A stretch of DNA of 64,000 bases. Origin: Sphingomonas immobilis. Lineage in GTDB: Bacteria; Pseudomonadota; Alphaproteobacteria; Sphingomonadales; Sphingomonadaceae. Each line of letters begins with the position of its first letter. Within the stretch, counting starts at the first letter, position 1. This document shows positions 40,847 to 48,855 of this stretch, in pieces. The stretch is taken from the NCBI RefSeq assembly GCF_030580995.1, contig NZ_JAUQSZ010000003.1, positions 124,001 through 188,000 of the forward strand, in the 5' to 3' direction. Below the pieces are notes generated by a model. It was not told the origin of the DNA, ran no database searches, and saw only the letters and a list, made by a program, of their open reading frames with translations. Both the position numbers and the translations under genes were made by a program.

Positions 40847-41740
40847 GTGGCACGGATCGCACATCTCTCCGATATTCATTTCGGTGCCCACGACCCGCGG
40901 ATAGTGGACGCGACGGAGGCGTGGTTGATCGCGCAGCGTCCCGATCTCGTCGTGATCAGCGGCGATTTCACGCAGCGTGCGCGCGTCGCGCAGTTCCGAG
41001 AGGCATCGGCCTACCTCAACCGACTGCGGTCGGCAGGGTTGAAATTGCTGGCTGTCCCCGGCAATCACGACGTACCGCTGTACGACGTAATCCGACGCTT
41101 CGCCGCCCCGCTCCGGCGTTACGAAAGATATATCAGCAACGATCTCTGCCCGTGGTTCGAGAATGACGAGGTCGCGGTGCTCGGGCTGAACACGGCGCGC
41201 TCGCTGACGATCAAGGATGGCAGGCTCAACCACGCGCAGCTCGCGATGGTACACGACAGGTTCGCCTTGGTCGCTAGCGCAAAAACCCGGATCCTCGTTA
41301 CGCATCACCCGCTATTCGCGATGCCGATCGGGGCGGGCGGCGAACTTAGCGAGGCGGTCGGGCGGCATGACGATGCCGTCAGGGCCGTGTGCGAAGCTGG
41401 CGTCCATATCGCACTCGCAGGGCATTTCCACCGCACCTATGCGGAGGCCGCGCGCAAGATGGTTGAGCGCGCAGGCCGGTCGCTGATCATTCAGGCCGGT
41501 ACTGCGACCTCTACCCGGCTCCGCAACAACGAACCGCAAAGCTTCAACTGGCTCGACGTGGAGCGCAGCAACACGGTCGCGCTTCAGGTCGTGGCATGGA
41601 ACGGCACCGGTTTTCAGGGTGCCAGCCATGTTCAGTTCGATTTCAATGGCAGCGATTGGTCTTCGCAAGTCTTGACCGACGATCCAGCGTCGAAACGGTC
41701 TGCGGTACCCAGGCAACAGTGCGAGCCCGCAACTCGCTGA
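40847..41740 (+). CDS. Metallophosphoesterase (calcineurin-like)
   Basis: A 297-residue metal-dependent phosphoesterase. All five motifs are present: DIHFG (D-x-H), GDFT, GNHDVP, HHPLF and GHFHR. I start at the GTG at 40847, because GGGA lies 6 bp before it and homology begins there (ARIAHLSDIHFGAHD). The substrate could be a cyclic nucleotide, a lipid phosphate such as UDP-diacylglucosamine, or other. It is divergent from the lipid kinase gene, so a shared lipid-phosphate function is a reasonable but unproven idea. Confidence 0.9.
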   Translation: MARIAHLSDIHFGAHDPRIVDATEAWLIAQRPDLVVISGDFTQRARVAQFREASAYLNRLRSAGLKLLAVPGNHDVPLYDVIRRFAAPLRRYERYISNDLCPWFENDEVAVLGLNTARSLTIKDGRLNHAQLAMVHDRFALVASAKTRILVTHHPLFAMPIGAGGELSEAVGRHDDAVRAVCEAGVHIALAGHFHRTYAEAARKMVERAGRSLIIQAGTATSTRLRNNEPQSFNWLDVERSNTVALQVVAWNGTGFQGASHVQFDFNGSDWSSQVLTDDPASKRSAVPRQQCEPATR

Positions 41741-41815
41741 GCGCCGCGTACAAGAGCTCCGGACAATATCATGCCCGGGTGGCGCGTCATTGCCGCATTT
41801 ACTGAATTCATCCGA

Positions 41816-42583
41816 TCATCGGGCGGGCCGTTTGCCGAGATAAAGGCGAATGCTTTCTATTTCGGCGCTGGTCATGATCGATAGCCGCTTCGGCGCTTCC
41901 TCGCCCATAAGAACCGCCTTGCTCCCATCCTGCTTGATCCCTGTTCTCACAAGCCGCTCAAAGCCTGCCGGTGAATAGGTTGCCGCGACCATCAGGTCGG
42001 GCGCATCGCCTGGCTGTGGGTTGCGCGGGCCTTTCAAGTCGGGGCCGTGGCATTCAGCGCAGGTGATAGATGCCAGATACCGCCCCTTCGCGTATTGCTG
42101 CCCTAGGTCCGCAGGGTTGCGAGCTGCCAACCGCGCCGCTTCGTCAGCCGAGTTTTGAAATCCTTGAGCGAGTGCCGCCTTAAAGAGCGGGCCGAATTTG
42201 ATCGGCGGATGTAGTTGCCCGGTGGGGGGCACCGTGCGTAGCCACGCGATTAAGTCCTGCATGTCCTCATGTGACAGCCGCCGATGCACAAACGTGGGCA
42301 TGAACCACAAAGGCGTGCCATCCATGCGCTTGCCGGTGCGAAGCGTCTGGTCGATCTGGGCATTGCTCAACCCAGGAAGAATTCGCGAGAGATTGCTGCT
42401 CCAGGCAAAGGCAAACTGGGCGTTTTCCTCGAAGACATGGCCGTCCAGCTTCTCGCCATGACAGCTGATACAGCCCATTTCCGTGGCCAACCGCAATCCG
42501 TGCGCGCGCTGCCGGGCGCCGGCCTGTGCGCAAGCGGCCAAGGCCAACAGACTCACAAGCCAGGCTACCGTGCGCAACCTCAT
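41816..42583 (-). CDS. Diheme cytochrome c-type lipoprotein
   Basis: A 255-residue exported protein with a lipobox (LLALAAC) and two heme c sites: CISCH near residue 38 and CAECH near residue 180. Each is followed by candidate axial Met segments (WFMPTF and KAVLMGEEAP). It probably carries electrons in the periplasm while anchored in a membrane. GAGGGAGG sets the start at 42583. A longer open frame upstream begins at 42649 but lacks homology. The neighbours give no hint of its partner enzyme. Confidence 0.87.
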   Translation of the reverse strand: MRLRTVAWLVSLLALAACAQAGARQRAHGLRLATEMGCISCHGEKLDGHVFEENAQFAFAWSSNLSRILPGLSNAQIDQTLRTGKRMDGTPLWFMPTFVHRRLSHEDMQDLIAWLRTVPPTGQLHPPIKFGPLFKAALAQGFQNSADEAARLAARNPADLGQQYAKGRYLASITCAECHGPDLKGPRNPQPGDAPDLMVAATYSPAGFERLVRTGIKQDGSKAVLMGEEAPKRLSIMTSAEIESIRLYLGKRPAR

Positions 42584-42851
42584 CGTACCTCCCTCGCCGC
42601 TCAAATTAAGTTGGTGCGTCCGCAATGACCAACAGTTGCCGTTTTCCATATGCGCAGTGTTGTCACAGATATCCGACCGGACGCATTGTGTTCGCCCTCA
42701 GGCAAGATCGCCATGGGCCGGCCGAAAATATGTTATGTAGGGCCTGATGGCGCCGACGGTCAGCCCTCGCTATTACCATCCATTCGGCGTAAGGACATTT
42801 CATCGTCGAAGCCCTCTCACGAAGCGTCCGACGACTGAGAGACGCGTAGCG

Positions 42852-42869
42852 CTCCCGCTTTGACGGGAG
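42852..42869 (+). promoter_or_regulatory. Hairpin that may hide the ribosome site of the next gene
   Basis: CTCCCG pairs with CGGGAG across CTTTGA. The 3' arm overlaps the GGGAGG ribosome site of the gene starting at 42875. Folding would block translation. Rejected as a terminator because it sits just before a start codon. Confidence 0.5.
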
Positions 42870-42874
42870 GCTTT

Positions 42875-43204
42875 ATGTCACGATCAGCGGACACACTCTA
42901 TCTTGCGCGCCGGGCCGCGATATCGCGCGCTGCCGCGCTGTGCGCGACCGATCGCTGTTCGAGGATAGCACATGGTAGCCTTGCGAAAGCCTATCAACGC
43001 CGCGTCGATGCTGCCGACGCGGTAGCCGAACTGGAGAATACGGAGCCAGCAGATGGTTGGACGCATGGAGGCATTCGACGACCGATCTCCCGCTGGCTCA
43101 CGCCAAATCTCTTCGCGAGGCCGATACGAATTTCGGCCGACCTGACGGGCGATGTGGCCGCATCTGGCAACAGGCAAACGCAGCGACGGGTGATCCCGGC
43201 ATGA
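42875..43204 (+). CDS. Hypothetical protein, 109 aa
   Basis: The start at 42875 has a GGGAGG ribosome site. The first 60 residues (SRSADTLYLARRAAISRAAA, SLAKAYQRRVDAADAVAELE) form a charged helix like other short sphingomonad proteins. From about residue 65 the sequence changes in character (Trp, Pro and Gly rich), so the true protein may be shorter and a frameshift could lie there. No family is known to me. The ribosome site can be closed by the hairpin at 42852. Confidence 0.45.
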   Translation: MSRSADTLYLARRAAISRAAALCATDRCSRIAHGSLAKAYQRRVDAADAVAELENTEPADGWTHGGIRRPISRWLTPNLFARPIRISADLTGDVAASGNRQTQRRVIPA

Positions 43205-43504
43205 AAGAGGTCGAGATCCTGCGATCCCAAGCTGAGGAGGCCATCAGGAGCGCGCAATAGCAACCGACGACACGATCCGTCGTCGATGCACGGTGTCCGC
43301 CGACTGGTGGAATGAGATCGCCGATGCCTTGGAGGGCGCTGACCAAGGCCGGTTCAGCGTGCTAACGCAAGGGGTTGTTCCGTTCGACCAGCACGCTCGA
43401 GATCGGTGGCAGGATATTCAGATATGCTCGCACTGACGTTACATTCGCTGTTGAGCTCGCACGCGCCCGATCACCTCCGGAATCACTGGGACGAAGGCAG
43501 GTTT
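43205..43504. other. Short frames, possibly an eroded small gene
   Basis: A frame from an ATG at 43201 reads MKEVEILRSQAEEAIRSAQ and stops at 43258. The next frame continues as IATDDTIRRRCTVSADWWNE. Joined, they would make a plausible short helical protein, so a one-base frameshift is possible. Nothing else is supported. Confidence 0.3.
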
Positions 43505-43588
43505 ATGAGCGCCTGTACGATATGCGGGCGGCCGATGATGAAGGCGCCGGGCGGTCGCTGGCGCATATCGCCGGCACGCCGCAAATGA
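43505..43588 (+). CDS. Very small Cys-containing protein, 27 aa
   Basis: A 27-codon frame reading MSACTICGRPMMKAPGGRWR with a CxxC pair. AGGCAGG lies just before the ATG at 43505. Its stop overlaps the next start (ATGA at 43585), so the two are translationally coupled, which argues for a real gene. A single CxxC could bind zinc as a dimer. The function is unknown. Confidence 0.4.
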   Translation: MSACTICGRPMMKAPGGRWRISPARRK

Positions 43589-43836
43589 GCATGCTTCAAG
43601 GCCACGAGATCCAACTCGGATGGAGCGTCGTCCGGCACGAGCCCTGGCATTTTGTCGGGCTGTTTGCGACGGAGGCAGAGGCGCGGGATAAAGCGGACGA
43701 GATGGGGCCGGACTATATCGCGCGTTATGGCGAGCGGCAGGAGGACACGTTCAGTTTTCATGCCCGGGACGGCGGCGGCAATATGATGGCGGGCTCGATT
43801 TTCGCGTCCTCCAGGAATGACACGTGGCTGGACTGA
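43585..43836 (+). CDS. Hypothetical protein, 83 aa
   Basis: A soluble 83-residue protein (MSMLQGHEIQLGWSVVRHEP, then WHFVGLFATEAEARDKADEM). The segment WHFVGLFATEAEARDKADEMG looks like a small fold with a beta-strand pair and a helix, known from unnamed proteins. It is coupled to the 27-residue gene through ATGA. The open frame extends upstream to 43375, but the coupling makes 43585 the better start. Confidence 0.55.
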   Translation: MSMLQGHEIQLGWSVVRHEPWHFVGLFATEAEARDKADEMGPDYIARYGERQEDTFSFHARDGGGNMMAGSIFASSRNDTWLD

Positions 43837-43993
43837 AATGGCGTTACTTGGAGTAACGCCGGCCAAGACGTCGACCAGCCGGTGAGCGTTATCGTCCAAG
43901 GCGCCGGACCGTTGATTCCCATCAGGGCAGCCCGAGATCAGATTAGCTATGGTCTGATCGTCGCCAGAGGCCAATCCGCAAGAGAGGGGCTGC

Positions 43994-45379
43994 ATGAAAA
44001 GAACAGAGAATAGTCCTTTCCTCGATCGCATCCTGACGTGGTCGCTTGATCACCCAATGCCTGCGCTCCGTCGCTATCTCATCGCAACGCTGGTAATCCT
44101 GATGATCGCCGTCGTTCGCGCCGCGTTCGTAACCGAGCTGTTGCCCTGGCTCCTGTTCATTCCCGCCGTTGTGGGGATCACGCTGATCCTCGGAGAAGGC
44201 ACTGGGCTATACGCCAGCCTTCTGGCGACATTCGCGGCTGCGATTACCCTCGGCACTTTCGTACAGGAATATTATCTGACCGGGCAGCAGTGGGCCGGAT
44301 CGGTCCTCTTTCTGATTACCGCTGGCGGTCTTGCCCGGGTGGTCGGTGAGCTTCGTGCAGCCTTCCGCAGGGCAAGAGCCCTGAACGTCGAATTGTCCGA
44401 GCGTGAAGCATTTACCTCCAGCGTCCTCGCGAGCTCGACAGACTGCATCAAGGTCATCGACTTGGACGGACGCCTCTCCTTCATGAGCGAAGGCGGCATG
44501 AAGGTTATGGAGGTCAGCGACTTCAACGACATCAAGGGGTGCCCCTGGCCAGACTTCTGGCAAGACGCGGGCAACACCGAAGCGCGCAACGCGATCGCCA
44601 ACGCCAAACTGGGGCTGACCAGTCACTTCACCGGCAAGGCCGACACTTTTCTCGGCACGCCTAGATGGTGGGATGTATCGGTGTCTCCGATCCTTGGGCC
44701 CGACGGCAAGCCCGACCGCATCCTGTCGGTGTCACGCGACATGACCGCGCTGCTGGAGGCCCGCGAGCAGCAACAACTTTTGAACGGCGAACTCGGTCAC
44801 CGGCTGAAGAACGTGCTCGCCCTCGTGCAATCGATCGCCAATCAGACGTTTCGGCAATCCGACAGTGTGGAGGAGGCCAATGCCGCGTTCGCGTCGCGGC
44901 TCGCGGCACTCGGGAAAGCTACCGACGTGCTGACGTCTACAGCGTGGCGGAGCGCACACCTCGACGATATCGTCAGGGCGGGTCTCACGTCGGTCGAGGG
45001 GCTAGGCGACCGCGTGCAGACGGGCGGACCAGCCATGAAGCTGGATTCGCAGGTGGCGTTGGCCCTGACGCTTGCCTTGCACGAGCTCGCCACCAATGCG
45101 TGTAAATATGGCGCACTCTCAAACGATAGCGGGATGGTGTCACTGATCTGGGATTATGAGGCGGTAGAGAATACGAGTGACACGCGTTTCAGTCTTCAGT
45201 GGCAAGAGCGAGGTGGTCCTCCAGTGCTCCCGCCCACGCGGAAAGGTTTTGGGTCCAAGATGATCGAGCGGTCTCTACGCTCCTATTTCCGAGGCGAAAC
45301 GTCGTTGAGCTTCGATCCCGCTGGTGTCGTTTTCAGGATCGATGCACCTCTTCCGAAATCCGGCGCGTCGGTCGCCTGA
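43994..45379 (+). CDS. HWE-type sensor histidine kinase with PAS domain
   Basis: A 461-residue protein with a membrane part of three or four helices (about 28-110, DUF4118-like), a PAS domain (about 140-250, STDCIKVIDLDGRLSFMSEG), and a HWE kinase core with phosphorylated His269 in ELGHRLKNVLALVQSIANQT and the Asn box LHELATNACKYGALS. HWE kinases are typical of alphaproteobacteria and often serve light, oxygen or stress signalling. AGAGAGGGG sets the start. The next gene is a single-domain response regulator whose frame overlaps the kinase end, so they probably form a pair. Confidence 0.9.
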   Translation: MKRTENSPFLDRILTWSLDHPMPALRRYLIATLVILMIAVVRAAFVTELLPWLLFIPAVVGITLILGEGTGLYASLLATFAAAITLGTFVQEYYLTGQQWAGSVLFLITAGGLARVVGELRAAFRRARALNVELSEREAFTSSVLASSTDCIKVIDLDGRLSFMSEGGMKVMEVSDFNDIKGCPWPDFWQDAGNTEARNAIANAKLGLTSHFTGKADTFLGTPRWWDVSVSPILGPDGKPDRILSVSRDMTALLEAREQQQLLNGELGHRLKNVLALVQSIANQTFRQSDSVEEANAAFASRLAALGKATDVLTSTAWRSAHLDDIVRAGLTSVEGLGDRVQTGGPAMKLDSQVALALTLALHELATNACKYGALSNDSGMVSLIWDYEAVENTSDTRFSLQWQERGGPPVLPPTRKGFGSKMIERSLRSYFRGETSLSFDPAGVVFRIDAPLPKSGASVA

Positions 45380-45767
45380 TCTCGTGGGACAAGCGATCTC
45401 CGAAGAGCGCCATGCGATTCTTATCGTCGAGGATGAGGCATTCATCCGCTACGACCTCGTCGACTTTTTCGAAGATGCCGGGTTCCAGGTCTTCGACGCC
45501 GAGAACGCCGATGTCGCGATCGAGCTCATGGCTGCAAACCCCTCTATCCGCATCGTACTGACGGATGTCGACATGCCTGGGTCCATGGACGGCGTGAGAC
45601 TCGCGCATGTTATTCGCGACCGCTATCCCCCGACGCTGCTTCTGATCGCGTCTGGCGCGAGGAAACTGGAGCAGGGCGACATGCCGCCCGGTGCGACGTT
45701 CATAGCCAAACCCTTCGATCCTCGCTCTTTGCTCAGCAGGATACGGGAAGCCGGTTTGCCCAGTTAA
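45342..45767 (+). CDS. Single-domain response regulator
   Basis: A receiver-only regulator of about 125-141 residues: acidic pair in ILIVEDEAFIRYDLVDFFED, phosphoacceptor Asp in IVLTDVDMPGSMDGVRLA, Thr/Ser position at LLLIASGAR, Lys in FIAKPFDPRSLL. No output domain follows, so it works by protein contact, typical of partners of HWE kinases. The Met at 45342 overlaps the kinase end; a GTG at 45384 just after the kinase stop is also possible. Confidence 0.87.
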   Translation: MHLFRNPARRSPDLVGQAISEERHAILIVEDEAFIRYDLVDFFEDAGFQVFDAENADVAIELMAANPSIRIVLTDVDMPGSMDGVRLAHVIRDRYPPTLLLIASGARKLEQGDMPPGATFIAKPFDPRSLLSRIREAGLPS

Positions 45768-45841
45768 GCTTTTAGCATCCCGGCGACCCTCCGTCGGAAA
45801 CCGGTTGCTGCATAGGAATTGTCGATGCCGAAGTGGCGTTT

Positions 45842-47071
45842 ATGACCATGGCGACGCTGCCCGGTTCCGCATCCGATTGCGAAGCTCTGATCGCGTACGA
45901 CGCGGCACAATCGCGGCTCGCGACACATTCGATCCCGCTCGGTATTGAACGGGCGTCGCTCGCCAAGGCCGGCCGACGCGCTGTGGCAGAAGCCGTCTAC
46001 GCGCGCATCGACAGTCCTCGTGCCGACACCGCCGCGATGGACGGCTATGCCGTGCGCAACGCCGATATCGATACCGGCCAGCGCGCCTTTCCTGTCACCG
46101 GCACGCACTTTGCGGGCGGAGCCTCAACTTCTCCGCTCACGCCGGGTTCGGCGGTGCGGATCATGACCGGCGCGCCTTTACCCGCTGGCGCCGACCGCGT
46201 GGTGATGCTTGAACAGGTTCGTCTGGAAGGCGACCGGGTCATCCTGCCGCAAACTCTGTCCGCCAAGGTTCACGTCCGCCGGCGCGCGTCCGATTTCGCG
46301 GCGGGCGACACGCTGTTGAAGCCGGGCCGCGTCATCGACCCACGCGCCCTGCTGATCGCCGCCGCTGCCGATGTTGCCGAGCTTGCCGTTTGGAGGCGAC
46401 CGCGCGTCGGCTTCCTGTCCACCGGCGACGAGCTAACCGATCCCGGAAACGCCGCCGCGACCACGAGCGACATCCCTGACTGTCTCGCCGAGGCGGTGGC
46501 TCTGCTCGCCCGGCAGTGGGGCGCCAAACCGGCCGGCGCTGCACGCGTTGCAGACGATGCCGAAGCGATCCGCGGTGCTGCTGAGGGCGCGCTTGCCGAC
46601 TGCAATGTGCTCGTAGTGATCGGCGGCGCCTCACGCGGCGACCGCGATTTCGCGCGCCTGGCATTGCTGCCGCTCGGCCTCGACCTGGTGTTCGCCGATG
46701 TGGCGATCAAACCCGGCAAGCCGGTGTGGTACGGCCGGATCGGCGCACAGCACGTGCTCGGCCTGCCCGGCAATCCGACCGCGGCAATGACGGTCGCGCG
46801 GCTCTTTCTCGCGCCACTGCTGACCGGATTGGATGGGCGCGGCACCGATGCTGCGCTGGTTCCAACAATGCTGCCGCTCGCGGACGACGCGCCGACGGCC
46901 ATTCGCGAGCAATTCCTGTGCGGACATGCCGATGGTGCTGGTGTTCGGATTATCGAACGGCAGATGGCCTCGTCGCAGGCGATGCTGCGGAACGCCGACA
47001 TGATCGTGCGTATTCCTGGCGGCGCAGCGCCATCGCCGGCCGGCACCTCCGTCGCGACGTTTCGCTTCTAG
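45842..47071 (+). CDS. moeA: Molybdopterin molybdenumtransferase MoeA
   Basis: A 409-residue MoeA, which inserts molybdate into adenylylated molybdopterin. Seen are AMDGYAVRNADI, IMTGAPLPAGADRVVMLEQV, VGFLSTGDELTDPG, GGASRGDRDFA and LGLPGNPTAAMTVARLFLAP. I start at 45842; a second ATG at 45848 and a GTG at 45833 are also in frame. The stop overlaps the start of mobA (TAGTG), so the two are coupled. It serves the Mo enzymes encoded downstream. Confidence 0.93.
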   Translation: MTMATLPGSASDCEALIAYDAAQSRLATHSIPLGIERASLAKAGRRAVAEAVYARIDSPRADTAAMDGYAVRNADIDTGQRAFPVTGTHFAGGASTSPLTPGSAVRIMTGAPLPAGADRVVMLEQVRLEGDRVILPQTLSAKVHVRRRASDFAAGDTLLKPGRVIDPRALLIAAAADVAELAVWRRPRVGFLSTGDELTDPGNAAATTSDIPDCLAEAVALLARQWGAKPAGAARVADDAEAIRGAAEGALADCNVLVVIGGASRGDRDFARLALLPLGLDLVFADVAIKPGKPVWYGRIGAQHVLGLPGNPTAAMTVARLFLAPLLTGLDGRGTDAALVPTMLPLADDAPTAIREQFLCGHADGAGVRIIERQMASSQAMLRNADMIVRIPGGAAPSPAGTSVATFRF

Positions 47072-47598
47072 TGACCGATCGTATCCTTGGTGCCGTCATC
47101 GCCGGCGGCCGGTCGCGCCGGTTCGGCAGCGACAAGGCGCTCGTCATGATCGCTGGCCGCCCGATGATCGACCATGTGATCGCGGCGCTGAGACCGCAGG
47201 TCGACGGCGTGATCGTCTGCGGTCGCGCTTGGCCAGGCCTTACCGCGATTGCGGACGAACGGCCCGGCCGGCTCGGCCCGCTCGCCGGCCTCGAAGCGGC
47301 GCTTCGGCACGCGGTGGAATGCGGCTACGCCGCGGTGCTGTCCGTCCCCGTCGACACGCTTCCTTTGCCTGGCGACCTTCCAAGACTGCTCGCAAGTGAA
47401 GGGCCAGCGACGTTCCGGAAGCAGCTACTCATCGGATACTGGCCCATCGACTCCTTGCCGGCCTTGAGCCGATATCTCGATGCCGGGGACAGATCCTTGC
47501 ACGGCTGGATCGCGGTATCGGGAGCGCGGGCGGTCGATGAACCTATCTCGATCTTCAACATCAATCACGAGGCCGATCTTTCGGCGCTCGACACGTGA
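47071..47598 (+). CDS. mobA: Molybdenum cofactor guanylyltransferase MobA
   Basis: A 175-residue MobA-type nucleotidyltransferase. The signature AVIAGGRSRRFGSDKALVMI binds GTP and Mg, followed by GPLAGLEAALRHAVE and SVPVDTLPLPGDLPRLL. It attaches GMP to molybdopterin to make the bis-MGD cofactor used by enzymes such as formate dehydrogenase. The GTG start overlaps the moeA stop. The sequence fits MobA rather than the cytidylyl form MocA, which the oxidoreductase downstream would need. Confidence 0.88.
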   Translation: MTDRILGAVIAGGRSRRFGSDKALVMIAGRPMIDHVIAALRPQVDGVIVCGRAWPGLTAIADERPGRLGPLAGLEAALRHAVECGYAAVLSVPVDTLPLPGDLPRLLASEGPATFRKQLLIGYWPIDSLPALSRYLDAGDRSLHGWIAVSGARAVDEPISIFNINHEADLSALDT

Positions 47599-47605
47599 TT
47601 CAGCA

Positions 47606-48700
47606 TTAGTCGTCGAGATCCTCGAGCTGCTTTACCTGGTGCATCGGACAGCCGTTTGCTTCTGCGCGGTAGTTCGCGGAGAATTCGTAAGCCTCCCGCC
47701 GCACGCGGTTGATAGCGCCAAGCGGCTGGTGCGCAGCGAGCCCGTGCCAAGGGCTGAACGACAACGCGTCCTCACGCCTCTGGCTGTGGCCGTTTTCCCA
47801 GGAGATTTGCGGCGCCGCTTCGACGGTGGCGACGGTCACGAACGGACTGAGCTTTTCGTCCCACAGGACAGTCGGATCCTCGACCGGCATCTTCTCGAGG
47901 TCGCGGCAGAACTGTACGCGCAACTCCCACGTGCCGCCCTGTTCGACAATCACTTCTCGAACGTCCTCTCGCAGGGCGTCCGGGCGACCCGCGACATCCA
48001 CTTTATCACCGGTGCGTTCGGTCAGACCCGGCGACACAGGAGCGAGGGAGAACTTTGCGATGAGATCGCCGTAGCGATAGGCCGTTTGGGAGAAATACGT
48101 TTCGCCGAGTGGATGGGTCTCGGGCGCACCGCCGAGCGAGCTGATGAGCACCGAACTTCCGCCGACCGCCTCCAGAGCGCCTTCAAGCACGCGCAGCGTT
48201 GCCGACCACGCCTTTTTCAGACCTTCGGCCTTATCGGTGGTCGCTGCCAGAAGCTTCAGATTTTTCAGAAACGCAGCCGGAGTCGAAGCCCCGAACACCG
48301 GCCCATTGACCATCACGAAGTCCTGATCGCCGTCGTCCGACTCAGGCAAACGCTCGCCGGACACGCCCAGAACCTTTAGGGCAACGCCCCGAGGCGAACT
48401 AACACCGTCGTCGAGAATGTCGCCCGGTGACGTCGAGAAGCGCAGGATGGCCTCATAGCTGCCGGGAGATGCAAATAGACCTTGCGCGAGTTCAGGCGGC
48501 AGGCCTGGAAGAACCGTGAAAGTGCCCGTCACGATACCGTGCCCTTTTGCATGAACGCCGCGAACGGCGTGACCATAATCCTTTCGGGTCGTCTCCATGA
48601 TCGAGCGAAAGCTATCTTTGAAGCCGTCGATTGTCTGCGCCTCGTCAGACTGTGGCTGTTCATAGGAAGGGTTGTAACGGACGGGGGGTGCGACGGTCAT
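47606..48700 (-). CDS. Catalase-like family protein
   Basis: A 364-residue protein of the heme catalase-like family: GVHAKGHGIVTGTFTVLPGL contains the candidate active His, and RFSTSPGD, SPRGVALKVLGV and DFVMVNGPVFGASTPAAFLK follow the family order. The usual long catalase wrap and NADPH parts are missing, so peroxidase or organic hydroperoxide activity is more likely than a full catalase. No signal peptide is present. It lies on the opposite strand within the molybdenum cluster, and its role in it is unclear. Confidence 0.8.
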   Translation of the reverse strand: MTVAPPVRYNPSYEQPQSDEAQTIDGFKDSFRSIMETTRKDYGHAVRGVHAKGHGIVTGTFTVLPGLPPELAQGLFASPGSYEAILRFSTSPGDILDDGVSSPRGVALKVLGVSGERLPESDDGDQDFVMVNGPVFGASTPAAFLKNLKLLAATTDKAEGLKKAWSATLRVLEGALEAVGGSSVLISSLGGAPETHPLGETYFSQTAYRYGDLIAKFSLAPVSPGLTERTGDKVDVAGRPDALREDVREVIVEQGGTWELRVQFCRDLEKMPVEDPTVLWDEKLSPFVTVATVEAAPQISWENGHSQRREDALSFSPWHGLAAHQPLGAINRVRREAYEFSANYRAEANGCPMHQVKQLEDLDD

Positions 48701-48855
48701 TAGGCAGGCTCCCGGTGGGAAATGCGATTGTTAAGCGAACGAGCCGGCGGTCTGCTCGTTCCCATAAGCTTTTGAAATCGGGGCTCGCTCTACAAAGGCA
48801 ACCAACGACGATCCCACCGGTTGACAGGCGGTCGGCGAGGGTATCGGATCAGCAT

